A stretch of 64,000 bases of DNA, from the NCBI GenBank assembly GCA_963555705.1, contig OY743183.1:29733932-29797931 (forward strand). The letters are read 5' to 3'. A program made the translations under genes and the position numbers. The DNA is from Ligustrum vulgare. Taxonomy: Eukaryota; Streptophyta; Magnoliopsida; Lamiales; Oleaceae. Positions 43,750 through 59,300 of this stretch are shown one piece after another (the stretch's first letter is position 1; every line of letters begins with the position of its first letter). The notes under the pieces were generated by a model that was not told where the DNA came from, did no database searches, and saw only the letters and a program-made list of their open reading frames with translations.

Positions 43750-46700
43750 CATTTGGACCTAAAGTAGGAATCTCCTTTCGAAAAAGCTAACTTTCATTTC
43801 TAAACTCGTAAAAATCTTTTTAGGATTGGGAGAGTCACCAGGATTTTGAACAACAAAAAAATCACAGCAGAGGATCCATGAGATTTTTAAAAAGAGGATA
43901 AATTGGAATAAAACGTTTTCTTGGGTACATAAAATGGTTTTTCCCTCGTTCGTAAAGTTTTTGAATCCTTGAAAAGAGAGACTAGGTTAAATATTCTCTT
44001 CAATTCCAAAATATTCACACCAATTTTGAAACCATTTTGGAAAACTATTTTTACACGATTGAAGGAAGAGGATAAACCAGGAATGCATAAGATGTCTGTG
44101 GAAGAAAATGTTAAACAAAGCATCTTCGTAATCAAGGCAATTGAAATGAGAAGAGAAATCTTCACCGTTTGAAAGATTCATCATTTTCTCTAGCTAAGGG
44201 TATTGTCCAGAGTTTGCAAATGACAACAAAAAGGAAAATTGACATTTTTGAAAAATCAATTTGTTAAGGATATTGTTTATTTTGAGTAGGTTGCAGTTAT
44301 CTTTTGATTTCGCTCCCTTGGTTTCTTTACTACTTTTACTCGAAATTTCTCTCTTTCTCTTAAGAAATTCCGGATTCTCTTCATATTTATTCTTACTAAT
44401 ATGAAAAGTTTCATTTGGACCTAAAGTGGGAATCTCCTTTCGAAAAAGCTAACTTTCATTTCGAAACTCGTAACAATCTTTTTAGGATTGGGAGAGTCAC
44501 CAGGATTTTGAACAACAAAAAAGTCACAGCGGAGGATCCATGAGACTCTAAAAATTAGGATACATTGGAATAAAACGTTTTCTTGGGCACATAAAATGGT
44601 TTCTCCCTCGTTCGTAAAGTTTTTGAATCCTTGAAAAGATAGACTAGGTTAAATATTCTCTTCAATTCCAAAATATTCACACCAATTTTGAACCTATTTT
44701 GGAAAATTATTTTAACATGATTGAAGGAACAGGATAAACCAGGAATGCATAAGATGTCTATGGAAGTAAATGTTAATAAAAGCATCTTCGTAATCAAGGC
44801 AATTGAAATGAGAAGAGAAATCTTCACCGTTTGAAAGATTCATCATTTTCTCTAGCTAAGGGTATTGTCCCGAGTTTTCAAATGACAACAAAAAGGAAAA
44901 TTGACATTTTTGAAAAATCAATTTGTTGAGGATATTGTTTATTTTGAGTAGGTTGCAGTTATCTTTCGATTTCGCTCCCTTGGATTCTTTACTAGTTTTA
45001 CTCGAAATTTCTCTCTTTCTCTTAAGAAATTCGGGATTCTCTTCATATTTATTCTTACTAATATGAAATGTTTCATTTGGACCTAAAGTAGGAATCTCCT
45101 TTCGAAAAAGCTAACTTTCATTTCTAAACTCGTAACAATCTTTTTAGGATTGGGAGAGTCACCTGGATTTTGAACAACAAAAAAGTCACAGCGGAGGATC
45201 CATGAGACTCTAAAAATGAGGATACATTGGAATAAAACGTTTTCTTGGGCACATAAAATGGTTTCTCCCTCGTTCGTAAAGTTTTTGAATCCTTGAAAAG
45301 TGAAACTAGGTTAAATATTCTCTTCAATTCCAAAATATTCAAACCCATTTTGAAACTATTTTGAAAAATTATTTTAACATGATTGAAGGAACAGGATAAA
45401 CCAAGAATGCATAAGATGTCTATGGAAGAAAATGTTAAACAAAGCATCTTCGTAATCATGGCAATTGAAATGAGAAGAGAAATCTTCACCGTTTGAAAGA
45501 TTCATCATTTTCTCTAGCTAAGGGTATTGTCCCGAGTTTTCAAATGACAACAAAAAGGAAAATTGACATTTTTGAAAAATCAATTTGTTGAGGATATTGT
45601 TTATTTTGAGTAGGTTGCAGTTATCTTTTGATTTCGCTCCCTTGGTTTCTTTACTACTTTTGCTCGGAATTTCTCTCATTCTCTTAAGAAATTCCGGATT
45701 CTCTTCCTATTTCTTCTTAGTAAAATGAAAAGTTTCATTTGGACCTAAAGTAGGAATCTCCTTTCGAAAAAGCTAACTTTCATTTTTGGGCTCCTAACAA
45801 TCTTTTTAGGATTGGGAGAGTCACCAGGATCTTGAACAACAAAAAAATCACAGCAGAGGATCCATGAGATTTTTAAAAAAAGGATAAATTGGAATAAAAC
45901 GTTTTCTTGGGTACATAAAATGGTTTTTCCCTCGTACGTAACGTGTTTGAATCCTTCAAGAGAGAGAGAGAGAGAGAGACTAGGTAAAATATTCTCTTCA
46001 ATTCCAAAATATTCATAGCAATTTTGAAACCATTTTGGAAAACTATTTTTACACGATTGAAGGAAGAGGATAAACCAGGAATGCATAAGATGTCTATGGA
46101 AGAAAATGTTAAACAAAGCATCTTCGTAATCAAGGCAATTGAAATGAGAAGAGAAATCTTCACCGTTTGAAAGATTCATCATTTTCTCTAGCTAAGGGTA
46201 TTGTCCCGAGTTTTCAAATGACAACAAAAAGGAAAATTGACATTTTTGAAAAATCAATTTGTTGAGGATATTGTTTATTTTGAGTAGGTTGCAGTTATCT
46301 TTTGATTTCGATCCCTTGGTTTCTTTACTAGTTTTACTCGAAATTTCTCTCTTTCTCTTAAGAAATTCGGGATTCTCTTCATATTTATTCTTACTAATAT
46401 GAAATGTTTCATTTGGACCTAAAGTAGGAATCTCCTTTCGAAAAAGCTAACTTTCATTTCTAAACTCGTAACAATCTTTTTAGGATTGGGAGAGTCACCA
46501 GGATTTTGAACAACAAAAAAATCACAGCAGAGGATCCATGAGATTTTTAAAAAGAGGATAAATTGGAATAAAACGTTTTCTTGGGTACATAAAATGGTTT
46601 TTCCCTCGTTCGTAAAGTTTTTGAATCCTTGAAAAGAGAGACTAGGTTAAATATTCTCTTCAATTCCAAAATATTCACACCAATTTTGAAACCATTTTGG

Positions 46701-49068
46701 AAAACTATTTTTACACGATTGAAGGAAGAGGATAAACCAGGAATGCATAAGATGTCTATGGAAGAAAATGTTAAACAAAGCATCTTCGTAATCAAGGCAA
46801 TTGAAATGAGAAGAGAAATCTTCACCGTTTGAAAGACTCATCATTTTCTCTAGCTAAGGGTATTGTCCCGAGTTTGCAAATGACAACAAAAAGGAAAATT
46901 GACATTTTTGAAAAATCAATTTGTTAAGGATATTGTTTATTTTGAGTAGGTTGCAGTTATCTTTTGATTTCGCTCCCTTGGTTTCTTTACTACTTTTACT
47001 CGAAATTTCTCTCTTTCTCTTAAGAAATTCCGGATTCTCTTCATATTTATTCTTACTAATATGAAAAGTTTCATTTGGACCTAAAGTGGGAATCTCCTTT
47101 CGAAAAAGCTAACTTTCATTTCTAAACTCGTAACAATCTTTTTAGGATTGGGAGAGTCACCAGGATTTTGAACAACAAAAAAGTCACAACGGAGGATCCA
47201 TGAGACTCTAAAAATTAGGATACATTGGAATAAAACGTTTTCTTGGGCACATAAAATGGTTTCTCCCTCGTTCGTAAAGTTTTTGAATCCTTGAAAAGAG
47301 AGACTAGGTTAAATATTCTCTTCAATTCCAAAATATTCACACCAATTTTGAACCTATTTTGGAAAATTATTTTAACATGATTGAAGGAACAGGATAAACC
47401 AGGAATGGATAAGATGTCTATGGAAGTAAATGTTAATAAAAGCATCTTCGTAATCAAGGCAATTGAAATGAGAAGAGAAATCTTCACCGTTTGAAAGATT
47501 CATCATTTTCTCTAGCTAAGGGTATTGTCCCGAGTTTTCAAATGACAACAAAAAGGAAAATTGACATTTTTGAAAAATCAATTTGTTGAGGATATTGTTT
47601 ATTTTGAGTAGGTTGCAGTTATCTTTCGATTTCGCTCCCTTGGTTTCTTTACTAGTTTTACTCGAAATTTCTCTCTTTCTCTTAAGAAATTCCGGATTCT
47701 CTTCATATTTATTCTTACTAATATGAAATGTTTCATTTGGACCTAAAGTAGGAATCTCCTTTCGAAAAAGCTAACTTTCATTTCTAAACTCGTAACAATC
47801 TTTTTAGGATTGGGAGAGTCACCTGGATTTTGAACAACAAAAAAGTCACAGCGGAGGATCCATGAGACTCTAAAAATGAGGATACATTGGAATAAAACGT
47901 TTTCTTGGGCACATAAAATGGTTTCTCCCTCGTTCGTAAAGTTTTTGAATCCTTGAAAAGAGAAACTAGGTTAAATATTCTCTTCAATTCCAAAATATTC
48001 AAACCCATTTTGAAACTATTTTAGAAAATTATTTTAACATGATTGAAGGAACAGGATAAACCAAGAATGCATAAGATGTCTATGGAAGAAAATGTTAAAC
48101 AAAGCATCTTCGTAATCATGGCAATTGAAATGAGAAGAGAAATCTTCACCGTTTGAAAGATTCATCATTTTCTCTAGCTAAGGGTATTGTCCCGAGTTTT
48201 CAAATGACAACAAAAAGGAAAATTGACATTTTTGAAAAATCAATTTGTTGAGGATATTGTTTATTTTGAGTAGGTTGCAGTTATCTTTTGATTTCGCTCC
48301 CTTGGTTTCTTTACTACTTTTGCTCGGAATTTCTCTATTTCTCTTAAGAAATTCCGGATTCTCTTCCTATTTCTTCTTAGTAAAATGAAAAGTTTCATTT
48401 GGACCTAAAGTAGGAATCTCCTTTCCAAAAATCTAACTTTCATTTTTGGGCTCCTAACAATCTTTTTAGGATTGGGAGAGTCACCAGGATCTTGAACAAC
48501 AAAAAAATCACAGCAGAGGATCCATGAGATTTTTAAAAAAAGGATAAATTGGAATAAAACGTTTTCTTGGGTACATAAAATGGTTTTTCCCTCGTACGTA
48601 ACGTGTTTGAATCCTTCAAGAGAGAGAGAGAGAGAGACTAGGTAAAATATTCTCTTCAATTCCAAAATATTCATAGCAATTTTGAAACCATTTTGGAAAA
48701 CTATTTTTACACGATTGAAGGAAGAGGATAAACCAGGAATGCATAAGATGTCTATGGAAGAAAATGTTAAACAAAGCATCTTCGTAATCAAGGCAATTGA
48801 AATGAGAAGAGAAATCTTCACCGTTTAAAAGATTCATCATTTTCTCTAGCTAAGGGTATTGTCCCGAGTTTTCAAATGACAACAAAAAGGAAAATTGACA
48901 TTTTTGAAAAATCAATTTGTTGAGGATATTGTTTATTTTGAGTAGGTTGCAGTAATCTTTTGATTTCGATCCCTTGGTTTCTTTACTAGTTTTACTCCAA
49001 AATTTCTCTCTTTCTCTTAAGAAATTCGGGATTCTCTTCATATTTATTCTTACTAATATGAAATGTTT
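43750..49068. repeat. Higher-order repeat: tetramer of ~2,660 bp, two copies
   Basis: Copies 43750-46409 and 46410-49068 (S-S-S-L). Shared markers: 'gaaatgtttcattt', 'gttaataaaagc', 'attcaaacccattttg'. They differ by a few substitutions, so this duplication looks older than the 2,663-bp one. Confidence 0.85.
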
Positions 49069-49730
49069 CATTTGGACCTAAAGTAGGAATCTCCTTTCGA
49101 AAAAGCTAACATTCATTTCTAAACTCGTAACAATCTTTTTAGGATTGGGAGAGTCACCAGGATTTTGAACAACAAAAAAGTCAAAGCAGAGGATCCATGA
49201 GACTTTAAAAATGAGGATAAATTGGAATAAAACGTTTTCTTGGGTACATAAAATGGTTTTTCCCTCGTTCGTAAAGTTTTTGAATCCTTGAAAAGAGAGA
49301 CTAGGTTAAATATTCTCTTCAATTCCAAAATATTCACACCAATTTTGAAACCATTTTGGAAAACTATTTTTACATGATTGAAGGAAGAGGATAAACCAGG
49401 AATGCATAAGATGTCTATGGAAGAAAATGTTAAACAAAGCATCTTCGTAATCAAGGCAATTGAAATGAGAAGAGAAATCTTCACCGTTTGAAAGATTCAT
49501 CATTTTCTCTAGCTAAGGGTATTGTCCCGTGTTTTCAAATGACAACAAAAAGGAAAATTGACATTTTTGAAAAATCAATTTGTTGAGGATATTGTTTATT
49601 TTGAGTAGGTTGCAGTTATCTTTTGATTTCGATCCCTTGGTTTCTTTACTAGTTTTACTCGAAATTTCTCTCTTTCTCTTAAGAAATTCGGGATTCTCTT
49701 CATATTTATTCTTACTAATATGAAATGTTT

Positions 49731-52700
49731 CATTTGGACCTAAAGTAGGAATCTCCTTTCGAAAAAGCTAACTTTCATTTCTAAACTCGTAACATTCTTT
49801 TTAGGATTGGGAGAGTCACCAGGATTTTGAACAACAAAAAAGTCACAGCAGAGGATCCATGAGACTTTAAAAATGAGGATACATTGGAATAAAACGTTTT
49901 CTTGGGCACATAAAATGGTTTCTCCCTCGTTCGTAAAGTTTTTGAATCCTTGAAAAGAGAGACTAGGTTAAATATTCCCTTCAATTCCAAAATATTCACA
50001 CCAATTTTGAAACCATTTTGGAAAACTATTTTTACACGATTGAAGGAAGAGGATAAACCAGGAATGCATAAGATGTCTATGGAAGAAAATGTTAAACAAA
50101 GCATCTTCGTAATCAAGGCAATTGAAATGAGAAGAGAAATCTTCACCGTTTGAAAGATTCATCATTTTCTCTAGCTAAGGGTATTGTCCCGAGTTTGCAA
50201 ATGACAACAAAAAGGAAAATTGACATTTTTGAAAAATCAATTTGTTGAGGATATTGTTTATTTTGAGTAGGTTGCAGTTATCTTTTGATTTCGCTCCCTT
50301 GGTTTCTTTACTACTTTTACTCGAAATTTCTCTCTTTCTCTTAAGAAATTCCGGATTCTCTTCATATTTATTCTTACTAATATGAAAAGTTTCATTTGGA
50401 CCTAAAGTGGGAATCTCCTTTCGAAAAAGCTAACTTTCATTTCTAAACTCGTAATAATCTTTTTAGGATTGGGAGAGTCACCAGGATTTTGAACAACAAA
50501 AAAGTCACAGCGGAGGATCCATGAGACTCTAAAAATTAGTATACATTGGAATAAAACGTTTTCTTGGGTACATAAAATGGTTTTTCCCTCGTTCGTAAAG
50601 TTTTTGAATCCTTGAAAAGAGAGACTAGGTTAAATATTCTCTTCAATTCCAAAATATTCACACCAATTTTGAAACCATTTTGGAAAACTATTTTTACATG
50701 ATTGAAGGAAGAGGATAAACCAGGAATGCATAAGATGTCTATGGAAGAAAATGTTAAACAAAGCATCTTCGTAATCAAGGCAATTGAAATGAGAAGAGAA
50801 ATCTTCACCGTTTGAAAGATTCATCATTTTCTCTAGCTAAGGGTATTGTCCCGTGTTTTCAAATGACAACAAAAAGGAAAATTGACATTTTTGAAAAATC
50901 AATTTGTTGAGGATATTGTTTATTTTGAGTAGGTTGCAGTTATCTTTTGATTTCGATCCCTTGGTTTCTTTACTAGTTTTACTCGAAATTTCTCTCTTTC
51001 TCTTAAGAAATTCGGGATTCTCTTCATATTTATTCTTACTAATATGAAATGTTTCATTTGGACCTAAAGTAGGAATCTCCTTTCGAAAAAGCTAACTTTC
51101 ATTTCTAAACTCGTAACATTCTTTTTAGGATTGGGAGAGTCACCAGGATTTTGAACAACAAAAAAGTCACAGCAGAGGATCCATGAGACTTTAAAAATGA
51201 GGATACATTGGAATAAAACGTTTTCTTGGGCACATAAAATGGTTTCTCCCTCGTTCGTAAAGTTTTTGAATCCTTGAAAAGAGAGACTAGGTTAAATATT
51301 CCCTTCAATTCCAAAATATTCACACCAATTTTGAAACCATTTTGGAAAACTATTTTTACACGATTGAAGGAAGAGGATAAACCAGGAATGCATAAGATGT
51401 CTATGGAAGAAAATGTTAAACAAAGCATCTTCGTAATCAAGGCAATTGAAATGAGAAGAGAAATCTTCACCGTTTGAAAGATTCATCATTTTCTCTAGCT
51501 AAGGGTATTGTCCCGTGTTTTCAAATGACAACAAAAAGGAAAATTGACATTTTTGAAAAATCAATTTGTTGAGGATATTGTTTATTTTGAGTAGGTTGCA
51601 GTTATCTTTTGATTTCGATCCCTTGGTTTCTTTACTAGTTTTACTCGAAATTTCTCTCTTTCTCTTAAGAAATTCGGGATTCTCTTCATATTTATTCTTA
51701 CTAATATGAAATGTTTCATTTGGACCTAAAGTAGGAATCTCCTTTCGAAAAAGCTAACTTTCATTTCTAAACTCGTAACATTCTTTTTAGGATTGGGAGA
51801 GTCACCAGGATTTTGAACAACAAAAAAGTCACAGCAGAGGATCCATGAGACTTTAAAAATGAGGATACATTGGAATAAAACGTTTTCTTGGGCACATAAA
51901 ATGGTTTCTCCCTCGTTCGTAAAGTTTTTGAATCCTTGAAAAGAGAGACTAGGTTAAATATTCCCTTCAATTCCAAAATATTCACACCAATTTTGAAACC
52001 ATTTTGGAAAACTATTTTTACACGATTGAAGGAAGAGGATAAACCAGGAATGCATAAGATGTCTATGGAAGAAAATGTTAAACAAAGCATCTTCGTAATC
52101 AAGGCAATTGAAATGAGAAGAGAAATCTTCACCGTTTGAAAGATTCATCATTTTCTCTAGCTAAGGGTATTGTCCCGAGTTTGCAAATGACAACAAAAAG
52201 GAAAATTGACATTTTTGAAAAATCAATTTGTTGAGGATATTGTTTATTTTGAGTAGGTTGCAGTTATCTTTTGATTTCGCTCCCTTGGTTTCTTTACTAC
52301 TTTTACTCGAAATTTCTCTCTTTCTCTTAAGAAATTCCGGATTCTCTTCATATTTATTCTTACTAATATGAAAAGTTTCATTTGGACCTAAAGTGGGAAT
52401 CTCCTTTCGAAAAAGCTAACTTTCATTTCTAAACTCGTAATAATCTTTTTAGGATTGGGAGAGTCACCAGGATTTTGAACAACAAAAAAGTCACAGCGGA
52501 GGATCCATGAGACTCTAAAAATTAGTATACATTGGAATAAAACGTTTTCTTGGGTACATAAAATGGTTTTTCCCTCGTTCGTAAAGTTTTTGAATCCTTG
52601 AAAAGAGAGACTAGGTTAAATATTCTCTTCAATTCCAAAATATTCACACCAATTTTGAAACCATTTTGGAAAACTATTTTTACATGATTGAAGGAAGAGG

Positions 52701-53702
52701 ATAAACCAGGAATGCATAAGATGTCTATGGAAGAAAATGTTAAACAAAGCATCTTCGTAATCAAGGCAATTGAAATGAGAAGAGAAATCTTCACCGTTTG
52801 AAAGATTCATCATTTTCTCTAGCTAAGGGTATTGTCCCGTGTTTTCAAATGACAACAAAAAGGAAAATTGACATTTTTGAAAAATCAATTTGTTGAGGAT
52901 ATTGTTTATTTTGAGTAGGTTGCAGTTATCTTTTGATTTCGATCCCTTGGTTTCTTTACTAGTTTTACTCGAAATTTCTCTCTTTCTCTTAAGAAATTCG
53001 GGATTCTCTTCATATTTATTCTTACTAATATGAAATGTTTCATTTGGACCTAAAGTAGGAATCTCCTTTCGAAAAAGCTAACTTTCATTTCTAAACTCGT
53101 AACATTCTTTTTAGGATTGGGAGAGTCACCAGGATTTTGAACAACAAAAAAGTCACAGCAGAGGATCCATGAGACTTTAAAAATGAGGATACATTGGAAT
53201 AAAACGTTTTCTTGGGCACATAAAATGGTTTCTCCCTCGTTCGTAAAGTTTTTGAATCCTTGAAAAGAGAGACTAGGTTAAATATTCCCTTCAATTCCAA
53301 AATATTCACACCAATTTTGAAACCATTTTGGAAAACTATTTTTACACGATTGAAGGAAGAGGATAAACCAGGAATGCATAAGATGTCTATGGAAGAAAAT
53401 GTTAAACAAAGCATCTTCGTAATCAAGGCAATTGAAATGAGAAGAGAAATCTTCACCGTTTGAAAGATTCATCATTTTCTCTAGCTAAGGGTATTGTCCC
53501 GAGTTTGCAAATGACAACAAAAAGGAAAATTGACATTTTTGAAAAATCAATTTGTTGAGGATATTGTTTATTTTGAGTAGGTTGCAGTTATCTTTTGATT
53601 TCGCTCCCTTGGTTTCTTTACTACTTTTACTCGAAATTTCTTTCTTTCTCTTAAGAAATTCCGGATTCTCTTCATATTTATTCTTACTAATATGAAAAGT
53701 TT
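49731..53702. repeat. Higher-order repeat: trimer of 1,986 bp, two copies
   Basis: Copies 49731-51716 and 51717-53702, order X-Y-X. X monomers share 'aatattcccttc' and Y monomers share 'attagtatacattgg'. The two copies are nearly identical. Confidence 0.88.
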
Positions 53703-56350
53703 CATTTGGACCTAAAGTGGGAATCTCCTTTCGAAAAAGCTAACTTTCATTTCTAAACTCGTAATAATCTTTTTAGGATTGGGAGAGTCACCAGGATTTT
53801 GAACAACAAAAAAGTCACAGCGGAGGATCCATGAGACTCTAAAAATTAGTATACATTGGAATAAAACGTTTTCTTGGGTACATAAAATGGTTTTTCCCTC
53901 GTTCGTAAAGTTTTTGAATCCTTGAAAAGAGAGACTAGGTTAAATATTCTCTTCAATTCCAAAATATTCACACCAAATTTGAAACTATTTTGGAAAATTA
54001 TTTTAACATGATTGAAGGAACAGGATAAACCAGGAATGCATAAGATGTCTATGGAAGAAAATGTTAAACAAAGCATCTTCGTAATCAAGGAAATTGAAAT
54101 GAGAAGAGAAATCTTCACCGTTTGAAAGATTCATCATTTTCTCTAGCTAAGGGTATTGTCCCGAGTTTTCAAATGACAACAAAAAGGAAAATTCACATTT
54201 TTGAAAAATCAATTTGTTGAGGATATTGTTTATTTTGAGTAGGTTGCAGTTATCTTTTGATTTCGCTCCCTTGGTTTCTTTACTACATTTGCTCGGAATT
54301 TCTCTCATTCTCTTAAGAAATTCCGGATTCTCTTCATATTTATTCTTACTAATATGAAAAGTTTCATTTGGACCTAAAGTAGGAATCTCCTTTCGAAAAA
54401 GCTAACATTCATTTCTAAACTCGTAACAATCTTTTTAGGATTGGGAGAGTCACCAGGATTTTGAACAACAAAAAATGCACAGCAGAGGATCCATGAGACT
54501 TTAAAAATGAGGATACATTGGAATAAAACGTTTTCTTGGGCACATAAAATGGTTTCTCCCTCGTTCGTAAAGTTTTTGAATCCTTGAAAAGAGAGACTAG
54601 GTTAAATATTCTCTTCAATTTCAAAATATTCACACCAATTTTGAAACTATTTTGGAAAATTATTTTAACATGATTGAAGGAACAGGATAAACCAGGAATT
54701 CATAAGATGTCTATGGAAGAAAATGTTAAACAAAGCATCTTCGTAATCATGGCAATTGAAATGAGAAGAGAAATCTTCACCGTTTGAAAGATTCATCATT
54801 TTCTCTAGCTAAGGGTATTGTCCCGAGTTTTCAAATGACAACAAAAAGGAAAATTGACATTTTTGAAAAATCAATTTGTTGAGGATATTGTTTATTTTGA
54901 GTAGGTTGCAGTTATCTTTTGATTTCGCTCCCTTGGTTTCTTTACTACTTTTACTCGAAATTTCACTCTTTCTCTTAAGAAATTCCGGATTCTCTTCATA
55001 TTTATTCTTACTAATATGAAAAGTTTCATTTGGACCTAAAGTGGGAATCTCCTTTCGAAAAAGCTAACTTTCATTTCTAAACTCGTAATAATCTTTTTAG
55101 GATTGGGAGAGTCACCAGGATTTTGAACAACAAAAAAGTCACAGCGGAGGATCCATGAGACTCTAAAAATTAGTATACATTGGAATAAAACGTTTTCTTG
55201 GGTACATAAAATGGTTTTTCCCTCGTTCGTAAAGTTTTTGAATCCTTGAAAAGAGAGACTAGGTTAAATATTCTCTTCAATTCCAAAATATTCACACCAA
55301 ATTTGAAACTATTTTGGAAAATTATTTTAACATGATTGAAGGAACAGGATAAACCAGGAATGCATAAGATGTCTATGGAAGAAAATGTTAAACAAAGCAT
55401 CTTCGTAATCAAGGAAATTGAAATGAGAAGAGAAATCTTCACCGTTTGAAAGATTCATCATTTTCTCTAGCTAAGGGTATTGTCCCGAGTTTTCAAATGA
55501 CAACAAAAAGGAAAATTGACATTTTTGAAAAATCAATTTGTTGAGGATATTGTTTATTTTGAGTAGGTTGCAGTTATCTTTTGATTTCGCTCCCTTGGTT
55601 TCTTTACTACATTTGCTCGGAATTTCTCTCATTCTCTTAAGAAATTCCGGATTCTCTTCATATTTATTCTTACTAATATGAAAAGTTTCATTTGGACCTA
55701 AAGTAGGAATCTCCTTTCGAAAAAGCTAACATTCATTTCTAAACTCGTAACAATCTTTTTAGGATTGGGAGAGTCACCAGGATTTTGAACAACAAAAAAG
55801 TCACAGCAGAGGATCCATGAGACTTTAAAAATGAGGATACATTGGAATAAAACGTTTTCTTGGGCACATAAAATGGTTTCTCCCTCGTTCGTAAAGTTTT
55901 TGAATCCTTGAAAAGAGAGACTAGGTTAAATATTCTCTTCAATTTCAAAATATTCACACCAATTTTGAAACTATTTTGGAAAATTATTTTAACATGATTG
56001 AAGGAACAGGATAAACCAGGAATTCATAAGATGTCTATGGAAGAAAATGTTAAACAAAGCATCTTCGTAATCATGGCAATTGAAATGAGAAGAGAAATCT
56101 TCACCGTTTGAAAGATTCATCATTTTCTCTAGCTAAGGGTATTGTCCCGAGTTTTCAAATGACAACAAAAAGGAAAATTGACATTTTTGAAAAATCAATT
56201 TGTTGAGGATATTGTTTATTTTGAGTAGGTTGCAGTTATCTTTTGATTTCGCTCCCTTGGTTTCTTTACTACTTTTACTCGAAATTTCACTCTTTCTCTT
56301 AAGAAATTCCGGATTCTCTTCATATTTATTCTTACTAATATGAAAAGTTT
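53703..56350. repeat. Higher-order repeat: dimer of 1,324 bp, two copies
   Basis: Copies 53703-55026 and 55027-56350. Both have 'ctacatttgctcgg' and 'caggaattcataag'. Confidence 0.88.
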
Positions 56351-59300
56351 CATTTGGACTTAAAGTGGGAATCTCCTTTCGAAAAAGCTAACTTTCATTT
56401 CTAAACTCGTAACAATCTTTTTAGGATTGGGAGAGTCACCAGGATTTTGAACAACAAAAAAGTCACAGCGGAGGATCCATGAGACTCTAAAAATTAGGAT
56501 ACATTGGAATAAAACGTTTTCTTGGGCACATAAAATGGTTTCTCCCTCGTTCGTAAAGTTTTTGAATCCTTGAAAAGAGAGACTAGGTTAAATATTCTCT
56601 TCAATTCCAAAATATTCACACCAATTTTGAACCTATTTTGGAAAATTATTTTAACATGATTGAAGGAACAGGATAAACCAGGAATGCATAAGATGTCTAT
56701 GGAAGTAAATGTTAATAAAAGCATCTTCGTAATGAAGGCAATTGAAATGAGAAGAGAAATCTTCACCGTTTGAAAGATTCATCATTTTCTCTAGCTAAGG
56801 GTATTGTCCCGAGTTTTCAAATGACAACAAAAAGGAAAATTGACATTTTTGAAAAATCAATTTGTTGAGGATATTGTTTATTTTGAGTAGGTTGCAGTTA
56901 TATTTTGATTTCGCTCCCTTGGTTTCTTTACTAGTTTTACTCGAAATTTCTCTCTTTCTCTTAAGAAATTCGGGATTCTCTTCATATTTATTCTTACTAA
57001 TATGAAATGTTTCATTTGGACCTAAAGTAGGAATCTCCTTTCGAAAAAGCTAACTTTCATTTCTAAACTCGTAACAATCTTTTTAGGATTGGGAGAGTCA
57101 CCAGGATTTTGAACAACAAAAAAGTCACAGCGGAGGATCCATGAGACTCTAAAAATGAGGATACATTGGAATAAAACGTTTTCTTGGGCACATAAAATGG
57201 TTTCTCCCTCGTTCGTAAAGTTTTTGAATCCTTGAAAAGAGAAACTAGGTTAAATATTCTCTTCAATTCCAAAATATTCAAACCCATTTTGAAACTATTT
57301 TGGAAAATTATTTTAACATGATTGAAGGAACAGGATAAACCAGGAATGCATAAGATGTCTATAGAAGTAAATGTTAATAAAAGCATCTTCGTAATCAAGG
57401 CAATTGAAATGAGAAGAGAAATCTTCACCGTTTGAAAGATTCATCATTTTCTCTAGCTAAGGGTATTGTCCCGAGTTTTCAAATGACAACAAAAAGGAAA
57501 ATTGACATTTTTGAAAAATCAATTTGTTGAGGATATTGTTTATTTTGAGTAGGTTGCAGTTATCTTTTGATTTCGCTCCCTTGGTTTCTTTACTACTTTT
57601 ACTCGAAATTTCACTCTTTCTCTTAAGAAATTCCGGATTCTCTTCATATTTATTCTTACTAATATGAAAAGTTTCATTTGGACTTAAAGTGGGAATCTCC
57701 TTTCGAAAAAGCTAACTTTCATTTCTAAACTCGTAACAATCTTTTTAGGATTGGGAGAGTCACCAGGATTTTGAACAACAAAAAAGTCACAGCGGAGGAT
57801 CCATGAGACTCTAAAAATTAGGATACATTGGAATAAAACGTTTTCTTGGGCACATAAAATGGTTTCTCCCTCGTTCGTAAAGTTTTTGAATCCTTGAAAA
57901 GAGAGACTAGGTTAAATATTCTCTTCAATTCCAAAATATTCACACCAATTTTGAACCTATTTTGGAAAATTATTTTAACATGATTGAAGGAACAGGATAA
58001 ACCAGGAATGCATAAGATGTCTATGGAAGTAAATGTTAATAAAAGCATCTTCGTAATCAAGGCAATTGAAATGAGAAGAGAAATCTTCACCGTTTGAAAG
58101 ATTCATCATTTTCTCTAGCTAAGGGTATTGTCCCGAGTTTTCAAATGACAACAAAAAGGAAAACTGAAATTTTTGAAAAATCAATTTGTTGAGGATATTG
58201 TTTATTTTGAGTAGGTTGCAGTTATCTTTTGATTTCGCTCCCTTGGTTTCTTTACTAGTTTTACTCGAAATTTCTCTCTTTCTCTTAAGAAATTCGGGAT
58301 TCTCTTCATATTTATTCTTACTAATATGAAATGTTTCATTTGGACCTAAAGTAGGAATCTCCTTTCGAAAAAGCTAACTTTCATTTCTAAACTCGTAACA
58401 ATCTTTTTAGGATTGGGAGAGTCACCAGGATTTTGAACAACAAAAAAGTCACAGCGGAGGATCCATGAGACTCTAAAAATGAGGATACATTGGAATAAAA
58501 CGTTTTCTTGGGCACATAAAATGGTTTCTCCCTCGTTCGTAAAGTTTTTGAATCCTTGAAAAGAGAAACTAGGTTAAATATTCTCTTCAATTCCAAAATA
58601 TTCAAACCCATTTTGAAACTATTTTGGAAAATTATTTTAACATGATTGAAGGAACAGGATAAACCAGGAATGCATAAGATGTCTATAGAAGTAAATGTTA
58701 ATAAAAGCATCTTCGTAATCAAGGCAATTGAAATGAGAAGAGAAATCTTCACCGTTTGAAAGATTCATCATTTTCTCTAGCTAAGGGTATTGTCCCGAGT
58801 TTTCAAATGACAACAAAAAGGAAAATTGACATTTTTGAAAAATCAATTTGTTGAGGATATTGTTTATTTTGAGTAGGTTGCAGTTATCTTTTGATTTCGC
58901 TCCCTTGGTTTCTTTACTACTTTTGCTCGGAATTTCTCTCATTCTCTTAAGAAATTCCGGATTCTCTTCATATTTATTCTTACTAATATGAAAAGTTTCA
59001 TTTGGACCTAAAGTGGGAATCTCCTTTCGAAAAAGCTAACTTTCATTTCTAAACTCGTAACAATCTTTTTAGGATTGGGAGAGTCACCAGGATTTTGAAC
59101 AACAAAAAAGTCACAGCGGAGGATCCATGAGACTCTAAAAATTAGGATACATTGGAATAAAACGTTTTCTTGGGCACATAAAATGGTTTCTCCCTCGTTC
59201 GTAAAGTTTTTGAATCCTTGAAAAGAGAGACTAGGTTAAATATTCTCTTCAATTCCAAAATATTCACACCAATTTTGAACCTATTTTGGAAAATTATTTT

